Source of the DNA: Diadema setosum
Taxonomy: Eukaryota > Echinodermata > Echinoidea > Diadematoida > Diadematidae
NCBI GenBank assembly: GCA_033980235.1
Contig: CM067077.1
Location: 9,648,102-9,712,101, forward strand
Direction of reading: 5' to 3'
Length of the DNA stretch: 64,000 bases
Shown piece by piece: positions 35,919 through 48,273 of this stretch. Position numbers and translations under genes: made by a program. Under the pieces are notes generated by a model that was not told where the DNA came from, did not search any database, and worked only from the letters and a program-made list of their open reading frames with translations. Numbering within the stretch: the stretch's first letter is position 1; the number at the start of each line of letters is the position of its first letter.

Positions 35919-37018
35919 TTTTTTTTTTTTGGGGGGGGGGGGTTAGGATGAGAGGGGGGTCCATTTTGCTCCAGAGTTGACTATTTCAAAGCACTAGAGA
36001 GAGTCTGTACACAGGTGTAAGCTTGGAAGTACTGCACTTATATCATATCAATTTATGGATTAAAATGTGAACAAACAGAGGACCCAAAAATCAGACAGAA
36101 ACTACGCTGTATTTTTTTGTTTAAGCTCAGAGACTGTTGATGGCTGAATTCAAAACAGCGTTCACAACATACTCTGTTCAATGACAGTGTAACAATTGTT
36201 GGAATTTTTGTGCTGGAATGTACAATGTGCATTGCAGCCATTGTTGCATCATGAATTACTGTATGTGAAACACGCTTGTAAACATGTATAATGTACAATG
36301 TACCACTGAATGGAGACGTGGTCCTACCACACTGGATTAAAGGGGGTTTAGGAGTACATTTTCAGACTGGCTCTTTGCTCTCAAATCATATTTTTTGCTT
36401 ACCTTTATAACAGCCTTTTCCTGGCAAACAAGAAAGTTTGAATTACCGCGTGTTTGAACATGTGGTCCCCTGATATGTACACGTAATATTAATCACTAAC
36501 ATTGCACGCAAAGTACATTCCTATTCTATTGAAGGACACTTAATACAGTAGGTACAACTGTATGTATCATCATTGAATAGATTTCTAGCTTGTAATGTAG
36601 TTTTAAGGAAAAAATACAATGAATTTGAAAACTGACCATCTGGATTGGTAATGATGATGTTTCTAATATTCTGGCTATGTATAATGTATAGGGTCACATA
36701 GAACCTCATCATTGATAAAACAAGTATATTTACATGCCAATGCCAGTAGAGTAAAAAAAACACTCCCAGCCATAATTTCAACATGCTGTGCAGAATCAAA
36801 TTCATTGTATTTTTACACTCGAGTGCATCATATTAATGTATAATGCCTGCATTGTTGTTTTCAAGAGACATGCAAGCCTCGATAAAACTGACACATTCTA
36901 GGTTCCTGGGGAATTCCAGTTTAGGAGCTCTGCTATTTGTATAAACCCACAATATGGTATGCACCTGTACCACCCACATCAGCGTTGTACACCATAATGA
37001 TTCTGAATTTATCAATTA
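34180..37018. other. Intergenic with microsatellites
   Basis: It holds (AT)n at about 34405-34431, an A-rich AAAAC/AAAG tract at about 35485-35570, and an (AT)n, T-run and G-run cluster at about 35880-35943. No exon was found, and lysine-rich frames across the A-rich tract are artefacts. Confidence 0.5.
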
Positions 37019-37196
37019 CAGGGCTGCCAACATTGGAAACTAGTTGAGAGAGAGACTCCCATAGGCCAATGCTATAATTTAGGAGTCAAAATGAGTGAGA
37101 TCAATAGAAATGCATGCAAATGAAATAAAGTTTTAGAGTGAGAAAGGACCAAAATGTGTGAGTCTCACGCTCAATGCGTGAGAGTTGGCAGCCCTG
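37019..37196. mobile_element. 178 bp MITE with CAGGGCTGCCAAC ends
   Basis: CAGGGCTGCCAAC at 37019 is perfectly inverted at 37184-37196. The flanks share CAATTA (left ...TCAATTA, right CAATTAA), a likely 6 bp or longer target duplication. A TTAA MITE begins four bases further on. Confidence 0.75.
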
Positions 37197-37199
37197 CAA

Positions 37200-37293
37200 T
37201 TAACCCGTTGCAGACAAGTCCTGAGCATACTTGGCAAGTGTCTATGGGAAATGTGTGTTCAGATGCGAAATCAGCCCATCCTCAATGGATTAA
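37200..37293. mobile_element. TTAA MITE, copy 6
   Basis: Complete: TTAACCCGTTGCAGACAAG at 37200, core GTCTATGGGAAATGTGTGTT, end CCTCAATGGATTAA at 37293. 94 bp with TTAA at both ends. Confidence 0.75.
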
Positions 37294-38081
37294 GATACCT
37301 TGCAATGCAGTTGTATCATAATGAATTTCACATTTAATGGATATTCCACCTACAATCCAAACTCCATGGTTCATCTCTACTGAAACTCCGGTGTAACATG
37401 AGAGTACCCTGTGCAGATGAGAGAAAACCATTGTACGGCATCACTCAGAAACCAAAAATACGCTCTAGGAATGAGGAAACGAAATTTGTCTATTTGTACA
37501 GCCGAGATTTACTAAGCAAACCACTCAATAGAATCCACAAATGACACAAGCCGACCATCTCAAGGATGATGGCTTCTAACCTTTACTGCATGTCAAGTAT
37601 ATCAAATTGATCATGTAGAATATGTGTACATGCCCATATAGTCCACATCATACAACAGTGTAGATTAAATTTCAAGGATAAGAGAAACTCACATTCATAC
37701 CACTCGACCAGTACTAAAATATGTATGATGAATAGTTTAAATATTGATAGTTCTACTGGGCAAATTGTGCTATTTAGCGCAGCAACATTCTGCATTGATC
37801 ACCACTATACTATAACACACTATGTTTTTGTTTTGTCTGTGACAACAGTACCACAAATCATACAAATTGGCTTAAAATCCGAGCAATATGATCCAGTCTT
37901 TACATTATTTAAAGAATATGTTTTGTTTTGTTTTCTATTCAATGCACATGTATTGTATGTAATGATACAACAGGAGATGTGGGCTATGTCAACAGTGTTA
38001 TTGCTGAGTAAACAGTCAAGCTTTAAACAGTATGTGTATGATAAAGACACAAAGAGTACTTAGGTTCTTTAAATTGCTTAT
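37294..38081. other. Intergenic, no clear feature
   Basis: A plus-strand frame of 112 codons (37725-38063) overlaps a minus-strand frame of 76, in AT-rich text without splice signals. I do not accept either as a gene. Confidence 0.4.
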
Positions 38082-38841
38082 GGGCAATTCCGCAGTTAGG
38101 TGGACATGACATGGATAAAAGAAATGTGCCTCTTTATCTTACCCTTTAATCTAGGTATCAACTAATGCCATGGATGTTCACCAATCATTAGGGTCTTTCA
38201 AATTCAGTAGATTTTATTTTTCGTATTCATTGATTTTGTGAGATCTAAAACCATCATTTAAAATGTACATGTGGGACTGGGGACGCTGAAATTCACTTAA
38301 ATGCAAATTACAGTGGGTTCCTTTGAAATTTTTTCCTCAAAGTTTTGCTAAAGGGTAAAAGAGGAATACATTTAAATACTCCAGAAGTCATGTGACATTT
38401 TGTCAATTACAAAAGGGTGAAATGACCTGCGGAATTACTCAGGACAAATGTAACGTTACTAACCATGCTTTTGGAGGTTTAGCTAAAAAATTATTGGTCG
38501 AACTGCTAAAAAAATTTGCATGAACATTTGCCATGATGCAATAATTGAAATTAATGCAACACTTTGTTTGAAGTAACTTGAATTTTTGCACACTTTTTGT
38601 TACAAGACATTGATTTTTTTGTCATGTCCTTTTTTCGTAACGTTACTAACCAGCCCTTTAAGTTGCTATAGCAATTCTAATATTTCTTGGATTGTGTTCA
38701 TTCTTTTCTGTATCATAAACCTGGGAAGGATGAACATGTTTTTGACATAATTTTGACTTGAAGTGAATAAATGGTAATTTAGTGGTAAAAACAAATATCT
38801 AAATTTGTTCAAATGTAACGTTACTAACCGCAGAATTGCCC
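38082..38841. mobile_element. 760 bp inverted-repeat element, GGGCAATTCC family, copy 2
   Basis: GGGCAATTCCGCAGTTAG at 38082 is inverted, with one change, as CTAACCGCAGAATTGCCC (38824-38841). GTAACGTTACTAACC, itself partly palindromic, occurs three times inside. No transposase frame was found. Confidence 0.7.
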
Positions 38842-40258
38842 TTATCTATCTGGGTACATATACTGTGAAGTGATAGCCCCAACATATTTGTAGCGTACCC
38901 AAAATAAATGTTTGCATGCCAACTTTTCTTTCTTCTTTGTAAAGGCCACAGTATGACTCTTAATTGGACAGGTCTCCGTCAGACAGAAGGATCATAGTGT
39001 TTTTCACTTTGGATATTGGAGTAGCATGCTGTTGGTGCAGTGATGATGTATGTATGTATTTGTAACCTGCTTTTAGATTGGACAGATCTCTTCTCAAACA
39101 TTTTATGCTCCATTTTGCATTAGATACAAACACTAAATACATTTTCTCAATCCCATCATGCCCATGAATATTGTGAAAATTTCAAATAACACAGAGACGA
39201 CACAAAATCAAAAGTTGCGCTCAATTTAAAGATATTGTTTAAAGCACATATAATGCATCAGCCTTGAGCTTGTTTTTATGAGCGAGTCACTTTCTGGTAG
39301 ATGCACATTTAAAAGTGTAAGTCCTTATTTCCCAAAACTTCAAACTACTCGCAAATCCAAACATTGCACAACATCTCGCTGAAACTTCATTCTGAAATGA
39401 CACAATGTCCCTCAGTTGAAGCAGTGTGAATTTGACAATTTTAAAGCTTGGCAATCACAGCTATCAGTCTGAGCAGCTCTGACCAAACAAAAGGGAAATG
39501 AAAAGAGAACTTGTTAGGTGAGTCTCATATTATTGGTGGGTGGCATTTAAGATCTAGTTTCCAACACCCATGGAGTGCCAGATGATGTAATTAATCTACA
39601 ATTGACAATTTTACTGGTCATTAATTTCAAACATTTTCATATAGAATGTTGCCAGACACAATATCATAAAGATAAAATGGGAATAAAACAAACTGGAGGC
39701 TGTTACACAATACCAGTAGTCACTGTAGATGACGTTTTTATACTATTATGCAATAGAAATACAATGTACAAGATGTACAAAACAGCAGCAGTAGTAGTAG
39801 AAGTAGTAGAGTAAATTACATGAAGTAGTAGTACAACAGTATTATTTGTAGTAGTACTTAGTAACAGCAGCAGTGGCAGAAATTAGAAGTAGCAATGGTA
39901 TTTGAAGTACTATACATATTGTACAGCTCTGTAGTAGTGGTTTTATCTCATCTTCACAGGCAAGGGTATTCAAAGACCCAGTAGCATGGGTGGCCAAATT
40001 CATTCGCTGCTCATCAGGGTACATAATAAAGGCTGTGAACAGTACTGGTCAGGGAAAATGACGTGCACCGAGGCGTATGTATGCTCATAAGCAACATTGG
40101 ACTCCTGTTGAAATTCTTTAGCTGTGTATACTTTACAGAGAGTGTACATAGAGATCAGTGATAGAGGTGTACATGATTCATTATGGGGAAAATCTGGAAT
40201 ATATCCCAGCCATGCCAGCCTTCCCACTCCATGGAATCTTCACGTTTAAACCACATCT
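38842..40258. other. Intergenic with a GTA-rich microsatellite
   Basis: GTAGTAGTA/CAGCAG repeats lie at about 39784-39870. The part at 40200-40240 resembles the MITE at 13704-13940. Confidence 0.4.
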
Positions 40259-40350
40259 TTAACACTCTGATGACTATACAGACTATACTCCGGCAGGTGT
40301 CTATGGGAAAAGCGTGTTATAGCAAAGTCAGATCGTCCTCAATGGGTTAA
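40259..40350. mobile_element. TTAA MITE, copy 7
   Basis: TTAA at 40259, core GGTGTCTATGGGAAAAGCG and TAGCAAAGTCAGATCGTCCT, end CAATGGGTTAA at 40350. The left inverted repeat is eroded. Confidence 0.65.
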
Positions 40351-42714
40351 CTACATGTGATGTGATAGAGTCTTGCTCTTGCTCTTGTTTTATCCACCGT
40401 TTCCTCACTGGTTTGTTAAGAGAACAAGGCAAGCCTCCATGACTGGCAATTATCTTCTCTATAGATGGCCATTCTGAATGACCATTGCTGCCATAAAAAC
40501 TTGAGGTTATTCAAGTGAAGAAAAAAAAAAGGGGGAACCACACGCACACAAAACCAGCATCTGAACTACTTTCAACAAAAGGGTCAAGGGCTACTGACCA
40601 AGGTTTAACCCCTGCCAGATAATCCGAATTTAAGGTAAAAGATCGCAAACTGATATCTTTCCCTGGAGAAGGGAAAGTGAGAGAAAGACACAAGGAGGGA
40701 GAGGGAGGGAGCACTTTGATACTCAAAGCTACAAACTGTACGTACAGTATGTGCTTTGTCTCACATGATTGTATACTCACTGCTGAATATTTTGCACACA
40801 TAACTTTACGGACATACACGTAGAATTAACCAAATGCTAGTAAGAAGTGGACAAATGTTTAATACAAAGTCAAACACCCAAGGACTGCAGTAGTTGAATA
40901 CAACTTTACAAACATGAGACTTTGGAAACCATTACTCTATATTATTAGCATTCACAGAAATGATGTGTTTTGGGGGTTTTTAATATTAAGATAGTGACAA
41001 TGATAACAAATGTCTGATGGAAACTACTAAGTGTATTGTAGGATTTGTTGGCATGAAAATTGTAACTTCTTTCATATTTTCCAAAATGTGTTCAGTTTCA
41101 CTGATGTGTGGTATTTATTTCTTGATCTCATTTACAATGTACTACTCATTGCAATTCTTCTTGATCTTCAATTTCTCTCTGTAATTGGCAAATGGCATAG
41201 TCTTTAAACCAAATGGGGAAAGATATGAAATGAAAGAGAAAGAGACCCCCAACAAAATAAATAAAAGCAAGCCATTTTGATGAAGAAACCATGGATTGTA
41301 TTAATATCCATTTTATCCACAAACTCTTAAATACAAAAGTTACACATGTCTAAAATATCGTTGCCATTTAAACAAAAGGAGCATAACACTCATTCTGGTG
41401 TCAAAAATCATCAGCAGCTAGTCACTCAGCACTCACACTCTTTAACAGAAGCTTGATAAAAACAAACAAACAAACAAACATTTGTAAATTATACATTTTG
41501 CATCCAGTGAAAAGTAAAATGATGTATTGTTTAGTTGGCTCATCTTGCACTTACACAGGTTGATGGATTATGAATTAGTGAGAGCAGAGAGGAAGGAATA
41601 ATCAAGTATGAAAGATTGATAGAGCAAAAGAAAAAGCAATTACACTATGTAATTCCATATCACACAGTCAAAAAAGTGACTGTTTGATTAATAGTTGATC
41701 TCAAGCACAAAATCCCAACACATGGAGGTCAAGCGGGGTCACACTTTCTGTGCTAACTTGTAAACTTCCTGTAATGTGATACCAATGTGCAGCATGCACG
41801 GGCAGAACGTACATCACACTGTATGCAGTAATCAAATCTAATTTTTCACATTCTATCACTTATTTAAACCATGGACCTACCTCTAAAACATTGTCACTTC
41901 ACCATAGAAATCAATGCACTTTCAGAGCTCGTAACTTTACATTTCTTTTCCCACCCTGTTAATTGCTGAGAAAATTTGCAAAACTAATTTACATGGTAAT
42001 TTGGTAACGGAAATAATACTTCTTTATCATATAGAGGACAACAATAAAATAGAGCTTGTACTCTGCACCTGCACATATGTTTCTGAACTTACATAGCGCC
42101 ACTGCTGTTCAAGTTTTTACAGTAATAACGAGATACACGTAGGGATATTTAGCAGGGTTGTGAGATGAAGAAATTTAAGTCTAAAAAGTCTGAAACTTAC
42201 GACAGAAAAAAATAATGTTCAGTGCATACACCTGTGAATGTATTATGCATTTGAACAGCAAAATAAATGTCTGAAAAAAAGTCTGAAAAGGCTCCTATAG
42301 GTTTTGGGCAGAGTAAAATTTACTAAAGATCTGAAATCAGATCAATCTCTAAAACTCTCATGCCCTGAAAATGATGATGTCGCTGAATGCTAATCTAATC
42401 TTGGACTCAGGGTCATCAACAGAACATGTTTGAATGTCTGAATCTAATGTAATGAATATAAAATTTTAACGAGGCCAAATCCATAGTATCCTCCAAACTC
42501 TGTTCGGGGGATACAATTATAACAAGGCTTTTAGTAAAGTCACTGAAACATTTAATATGGTAGGATAAGGTACCTGGTAATTTATGCTGCAGCTTTGGCT
42601 CAGGCACATTATTTTTTATGTTATGGGCATGGCCATGGGACATCTCAAAATGCATCAAATACGAGTACAAATATCTTGAACTCGACTTCTTGTTGAATAA
42701 GAACTGAAAGGCCT
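40351..42714. other. Intergenic, no clear feature
   Basis: Ordinary AT-rich sequence. Short frames present have no support. Confidence 0.4.
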
Positions 42715-43530
42715 GTGGTGGAAAGGGATGACTGTGAGAGTGATAGTAAATTAAAGAGCTATGTACAGCAGCGCAGCCGCAGCTCAGGGCACACCCAGGT
42801 ATCCTGCGTGGATTGTCGAGGGCCTGCTGTTACTGAGTTCAGCGCCATCAGCCGCACACCTGCTGCGTGCCCGAGCCTTGCCGAGGAGATCAAGAAGACT
42901 GGCATGCTCATCTGCTCATCCGGGCCCGCTCACTGCATTATGAAACCATGTAATCATCACATCACACTCTCAATTGAACTGATCACAATTCCACATACAC
43001 ACAAAATACATCGCGATGCCATAACTTACAAGCAATAAGTGATCAGTTGTCCTTTTTGATGTGGGACACCCGTTCGTCTACTGAGACTGACACTGTATAA
43101 CTGTCCGTAGCAGCTTGTTGGAGAGCTCACGATCTGTAGTAGGCGCAGGCCCTAGTACAATCGTGTGGAGCACACCACTGCAGCCTCGCTGACGCGTCGT
43201 ATCTAGCGTGGCGACGGATTTGATGCGTGCTTTCTCAATGACCATGAGACCATCAAAGCCGCACTTGATAAGTTTGCACCTGCTGTCTGGTATTGGAAGC
43301 AGCAACCCCTCCCCTCTCGATCTCAGTCTCACCCTACTGTTCGTGTATAAAATTCTCACTGTCAGCTACTAGTATTCTCACGGGCAGCTATGTTTTCGCT
43401 ATGATGATCGTAGTAGGCATATAGTCAGTAGATTAAAAGTAGACGACAGTGAGATGTGTGTGACGTAATGATCGGTACGGTTATACCGCACCGTAACCAG
43501 TAGGCCTGCATTGGGAGTCGTGGCGCCGCC
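42715..43530. other. GC- and CpG-rich block with coding-like text
   Basis: The segment is clearly richer in GC and CpG than its surroundings (for example GTGGCGCCGCCGCCGAAGCG at about 43518). A 107-codon plus frame (42715-43038) contains AEEIKKTGMLICSSGPAHC, and a 93-codon minus frame (43078-43359) contains KCGFDGLMVIEKARIKSV. Neither has clear splice sites or a family I recognise. It may be a CpG-island promoter, an old retrocopy or a transposon remnant. Confidence 0.3.
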
Positions 43531-44077
43531 GCCGAAGCGTCGGATCGTTTTTTCTGGATTATGAACTTCTACATGTTTACAGTTTGTGTCTTTTTAAAGT
43601 TGTTGGTTTTCTGTTCAAAGCATACATTGTACTATGAGTTCTTACTGGAAGAAAAGGAGAAAGTGTGAACCAAGGCCATTATACAGATCGAGTCTAAACA
43701 GTATGCACTTGCGAATACTGTGTATTATGCTTTCATATGTAAAATAGGGTTATGAATATTGATAGGCTTGCGCGTCCTTTAAAAAAATTTGGTGAGTACA
43801 ATAGGAAACCTACTTCAATCGGCGACAATGGAGTACGAAACAAGAAGCCGCGCAGTCCCTACTAAATACAAAAGGTCGTTTTTCAGATTGTGAAGAATGT
43901 ATGATGTCTTAAAATCCTCTAGCGTAAATAACATAATGAAGTGTTACGTCCATGATCTATTACAGGCGATGTAATCACAAAGAAATGTCATAGCAAATCA
44001 TTAGGCCTATTATTATCATTATAATTATTTATCATTAGTATTATTATCATCATTATTATCATACTATTATTGTGATA

Positions 44078-44128
<51 letters not shown>

Positions 44129-44728
44129 GTTGTTATTATTATTATTATTGTCATTAGGGGCCTAAGTTATAGCAAGGAAAGAAAATTGTGTGTTTAATAA
44201 ATCTCGAATGAGGGCATTATCATAAACAATTAATGATTGCCTATTGTGTCAGTATAGCCTATACATTCAATCAAAATAATATGTTGTTTTGATGTCTTCA
44301 GAGTATAGGGGCCTATACTCTTTCATTTATCTACTTCGTCAGTCATTATCATCCATACCACTATTAACCCTTCCGCACTAATTCCGACTTGATAACGATG
44401 ATAATAGTTATGGTGACGTGATGATGATAAATATGTATAATAAGAATGATAATAATTAATAGCGAAGAGTAAAAACTCCTGAGGAACAGCAACTTTATTT
44501 TGGAGTTTACTTGGCTTCAAGAGCCCGGTTACCATCCATAATTCCCTAATCATCCCTGCAGCCCTGTATTATATACTGCAACATTACGTGTGGGAAAAAT
44601 TTGGTTCTACAAAACAAACTCACTTTAAATACTTTTACAAAAATGAGCAGTGCAGTTATTTCCAACTCGTACTATTCATTTCCCTCCTACCCCCTTTATA
44701 TTCACACTTTAATAACAAAATTTTTTTT

Positions 44729-44762
<34 letters not shown>

Positions 44763-45561
44763 TTTTGTTTTTCCTTGATATTTTATTGATTTAATTCAAA
44801 TCATTCATAAATCAACCCATTTTGGGTATAACGTGAACATAAGCGATACGAATGCATTCAAAACACAAAAAAGATCCATTATTTTGTCAACTTATATTGC
44901 AAATCATCTCTCAACATAAACAACTCGATAATAAATCAACCCTATTGACAATTTCTTCATGAGAAAGTATTGGTTTTTTTTTATCAAGTTCCATATTCCA
45001 CATTCCATATTCAGGTTTCATATTCCATTTGACTTCGGAGTAAGATATGTATAACACAACATTCAATTTTGGACATAATTTCACAAATGTATAAGGACAT
45101 GTTAGTAAGAAAATGATGTGTAAATATGAGGAACCTACTAAAAAGCAATGCTTGTAGGATGTAGGTTCCAAAGAAATAATATAAGCGTTTAGTACAACAT
45201 GCTAATTACAAAAGATGACGAAAGTATTGACATGTATACCAAAACCTATTTTCCTAGACTATATATACTGAATCATGTAACTCACACTCACAAGGGTGTA
45301 TCCATAAAAAGCAACAAAAAATACGTTATACAATTCTAGAATAAAATCATATCATAAAAAACCCAACCAACTCTAAAAATTCCCCTACCAACCAAAACAA
45401 ATCTACATCCATCATAAATAATAAATTCTACCAATATCTTTCATACAATTTATAACTATCCTTCTTCAAATCAAATCCCCATCCCCACCAACCCACAAAC
45501 ACCCACACATAAACACCATGACATACACACATATACACCCCAACACCCCAACACACACCCG

Positions 45562-45592
<31 letters not shown>

Positions 45593-46284
45593 TAACGTTC
45601 AAACAACTTCTTTCTCTGTTCAATGACTTTTTAATCCCTATATTTCCAATATTCTGTCTTATACCCAATGTGCAGTTCATCTAAATAAAATCATCACCTT
45701 GAAAAGACTTGAACTTGATCTAATTGAACCGTTAGTGAACCAGGAATCGCTTAAGTGAAAAAAAAAAAAAATCTCTCAAACATCATGGCTCCAATGTCTG
45801 GAATCTTTTACCCGACAACCTTAAACAAGATAGGGCCTAGATCCCTTTGCATGTTCCAAAATTAGCTCGAAGATAATTATGATGTCAAATCAATGAGATG
45901 TTTGGTCATCAAGAACATTTTGTTAATGTGCAAATCACGTATCCCTTCATCCTTCTCTATAAACTAACTTCTCATTCAAGAAAGGGCCCGAACTGAACGC
46001 ACAAACCAATGTGACTATAAAAAGACAAATTCGTTATCTATCTCATCTTCCCATAAATTCTTCACATTTTTGCAAAATGAACTTCTGCACTGTCTTTTTT
46101 TCCCTTTATTTTTTTTTTGGGGGGGGGGGGGGGTGGGAGGGGGAGAGTGGAGAATAGAGCATCTCCTTAACAATTTGTCGTATTATACTGTAAAAAAAAA
46201 ACAACAACAAATGGGAGGCCAAATATCCTCGTCATGAGTTTGCTTCATGATGATGATCATGATTTCCTGCATTTCTTTTTCCGT
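43531..46284. other. Intergenic with microsatellites
   Basis: It holds (ATT)n at about 44078-44130, (CA)n at 44732-44761 and 45568-45591, and a G-run at about 46118-46135. The T-rich start after 44761 and the low-G text up to 46.1 kb could be 3' sequence of a LINE, but no terminus is firm. Confidence 0.4.
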
Positions 46285-46593
46285 CTCCAGAACAAAAACC
46301 CTTCGAATAATTTGCCATGTATCTTGGACTGCTCACACCGATGTTTTATTTCTGAAAACATCGTTGTAAAGATAACCGACCTTTATTATCATTATTTTGG
46401 CCAATTTATGTACAAACTCAGTAATAATTAATATCCGTCAGTTTTAAGTAGCATGTTTGCGAGAAACCGCTCCTTCCATAAATATCCGACTTGTCGCTCT
46501 GATGAATTCCATCTGTCTTTTATAACTAGGGCTATTTTTACACAATCTATATTTATATTTGCTGGACCTAAATATTGGAATAACCTCTGTTAG
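46285..46593 (+). pseudogene. Decayed 3' end of a jockey/CR1-type LINE reverse transcriptase
   Basis: Conceptual plus-strand pieces line up with the C-terminal tail of jockey/CR1/L2-group ORF2 proteins. RIICHVSWTAHTDVLF (from about 46304) is followed, after a frame change near 46365, by ITDLYYHYFGQFMYKLSNN, a TAA near 46428, then SMFARNRSFH and finally FAGPKYWNNLC before TAG at about 46591. Order and spacing match the usual R-I-x, LF, FMYK-NN, MF-x-H and GPKxWN blocks of these proteins. One frameshift and one stop show it is dead. Lineage placement is by motif memory, not alignment. Confidence 0.65.
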
Positions 46594-47624
46594 GTTCTTT
46601 TAAGAATACTTATGACGGGAAAAAATCTGAACAGTTACAAGAATTTATGTAAATCTCATCATGAAAATTGATATTTTTTATATTAACATTAAGAAATCAT
46701 AAAATTGTGCTGATCCTCCAATGGTTGCAATGCATGGGAAAATCCAACTTTATATCCTTACAAAATTATGGCTCAGCGGCTCCATCCATTTCGTCTTGTT
46801 ATATAGTCTTGTTTTTTTTTTTGTCTTTTATCTTCACTCCGCGTAATAAGTTTCTGTCACACACACACGCACACACACTTTTTGTTTTTGTTTTTCAACG
46901 ATGTTTATTCTGTTCCATTCAAAGTAATAGAAAAAAATAACAATTTTCATTTGCTACAATTGAAATGACGAAAATATACATTTGTGATCATAATAGCAAA
47001 TTTGCTATTGCTGTACATAATGACATAACAAAAATTACATTTTCATGAACAATTATCAAATTACCTAGAGTCACTTCCCCTATGCTCTCAAAAAATTGCT
47101 TAAATTTAACAGTGATAATTCAATTCTTCTGGCATTAATCTTAATAATCATCCAAATGAATTATGCAGCAAAATTATACAGTAATAATGGAACCATATTA
47201 TTTATCAACCAATACCCGCCCACCTACTAACTCATATCCCTTACTGAGTCCCTATGATCACCCCCACCAGTTCCCTCCCTTCCTGTTTCCTCCCCCACCC
47301 CTATCTGTACACATGCAACACACAAACACACACAAACACACCCATACACACACACACATACACATGCACCTAATTTGGTTAACTGCTCTTGCCTACACAT
47401 CGCAATATAGTAAATATAGTTATATAATCGGCCCGCCAACAGGCTGACAGGAACGCATGGGAAAGGAGGGGGAGAAAATACAAAACACCACAAGAGAAAA
47501 AGAAAAAAAAAAGAAGAAGAAGAGGAGGAGAAATGAAGGAAAGGAAAAAAAATGAAGAAAAGAAGAGTGAAATACTATGGAAACATTTCTATTTTCATAA
47601 AAGTCACAGACGTTGCACGTAGCT
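46594..47624. other. 3' flank of the two LINE remnants
   Basis: It includes a T12 run at about 46811, a CA microsatellite with a T-rich stretch (46858-46900), and a CA tract (47322-47362). The 3' end of the minus-strand LINE should lie in this interval, perhaps at one of the T-rich stretches (poly-A on the minus strand). The exact end is not decided. Confidence 0.35.
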
Positions 47625-48273
47625 TCAGACTGGTTTATTCAACGAAGTCTCAAAATATTCCCATTTTTGTAAATGTACATGTAGCTTCCCAGCCTTGGTC
47701 GCCAGGATTTTTTCCTCATTTATTAATTCAACAATAATCTTTTGCATCTTTTCTCCAGTGGGTAACTTATTTCCCGTTCTAGATTTAAAAATGATGTATT
47801 TTGTTAAAATAATCAAAGTATTTACACATTTTGATCTATTTGAATAACCAGAGATTCCCCCAAATATATCTCTCCAATCCATATTCCTTAACTCATTTAT
47901 ATCGAAATAATTAATTATGAATTCCCATAACGGTTTCACTTTAACACAGTGTAAAAATAAATGCAGATAAGTATCAGGCTCATGTTGGCAGAAGGAACAA
48001 AGGCTGTCTGTTACAAAACCAAACTTCATTAAACGCTCCTTAGTGTAAACTACGCCATGTAACATCATAAATTGAAATTCTCTATATTTTCTTATCAATG
48101 TACACTTACTCGGTTTAATAAAAAGATCTTTTATTTCTTTGTTTGTATAATCATAACTACTGTGGTCATCTTTAATTTGTAAAACAGAAGATGACTGTAA
48201 ATCTTCCACCATAGCCTCATATATTTTTCTCGATTTTAAAACTTGCAAATTTACTCTCTGACCAGAAAAAAAA
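47625..48273 (-). pseudogene. LINE ORF2 C-terminal part with zinc-binding tail (shifted frame)
   Basis: This 207-residue frame continues the reverse transcriptase above after a one-base shift in an A8 run at 48266-48273. Removing one base would join FDLKLIFF directly to SGQRVNLQVLKSRK and then this frame. It carries the zinc-binding reverse transcriptase tail, CSFCQHEPDTYLHLFLHC (C-x2-C...H...C), which in L1/Tx1-type elements follows the thumb region and binds nucleic acid during target-primed reverse transcription. It ends at a stop at 47625. The rest of the reading frame is intact. Confidence 0.8.

Noticed and set aside
47227..47493. Frames rich in CVCVCV or HTHTHT (also at 21898-22368, 44588-44794, 45471-45680)
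   Set aside because: They are translations of CA/GT microsatellites.
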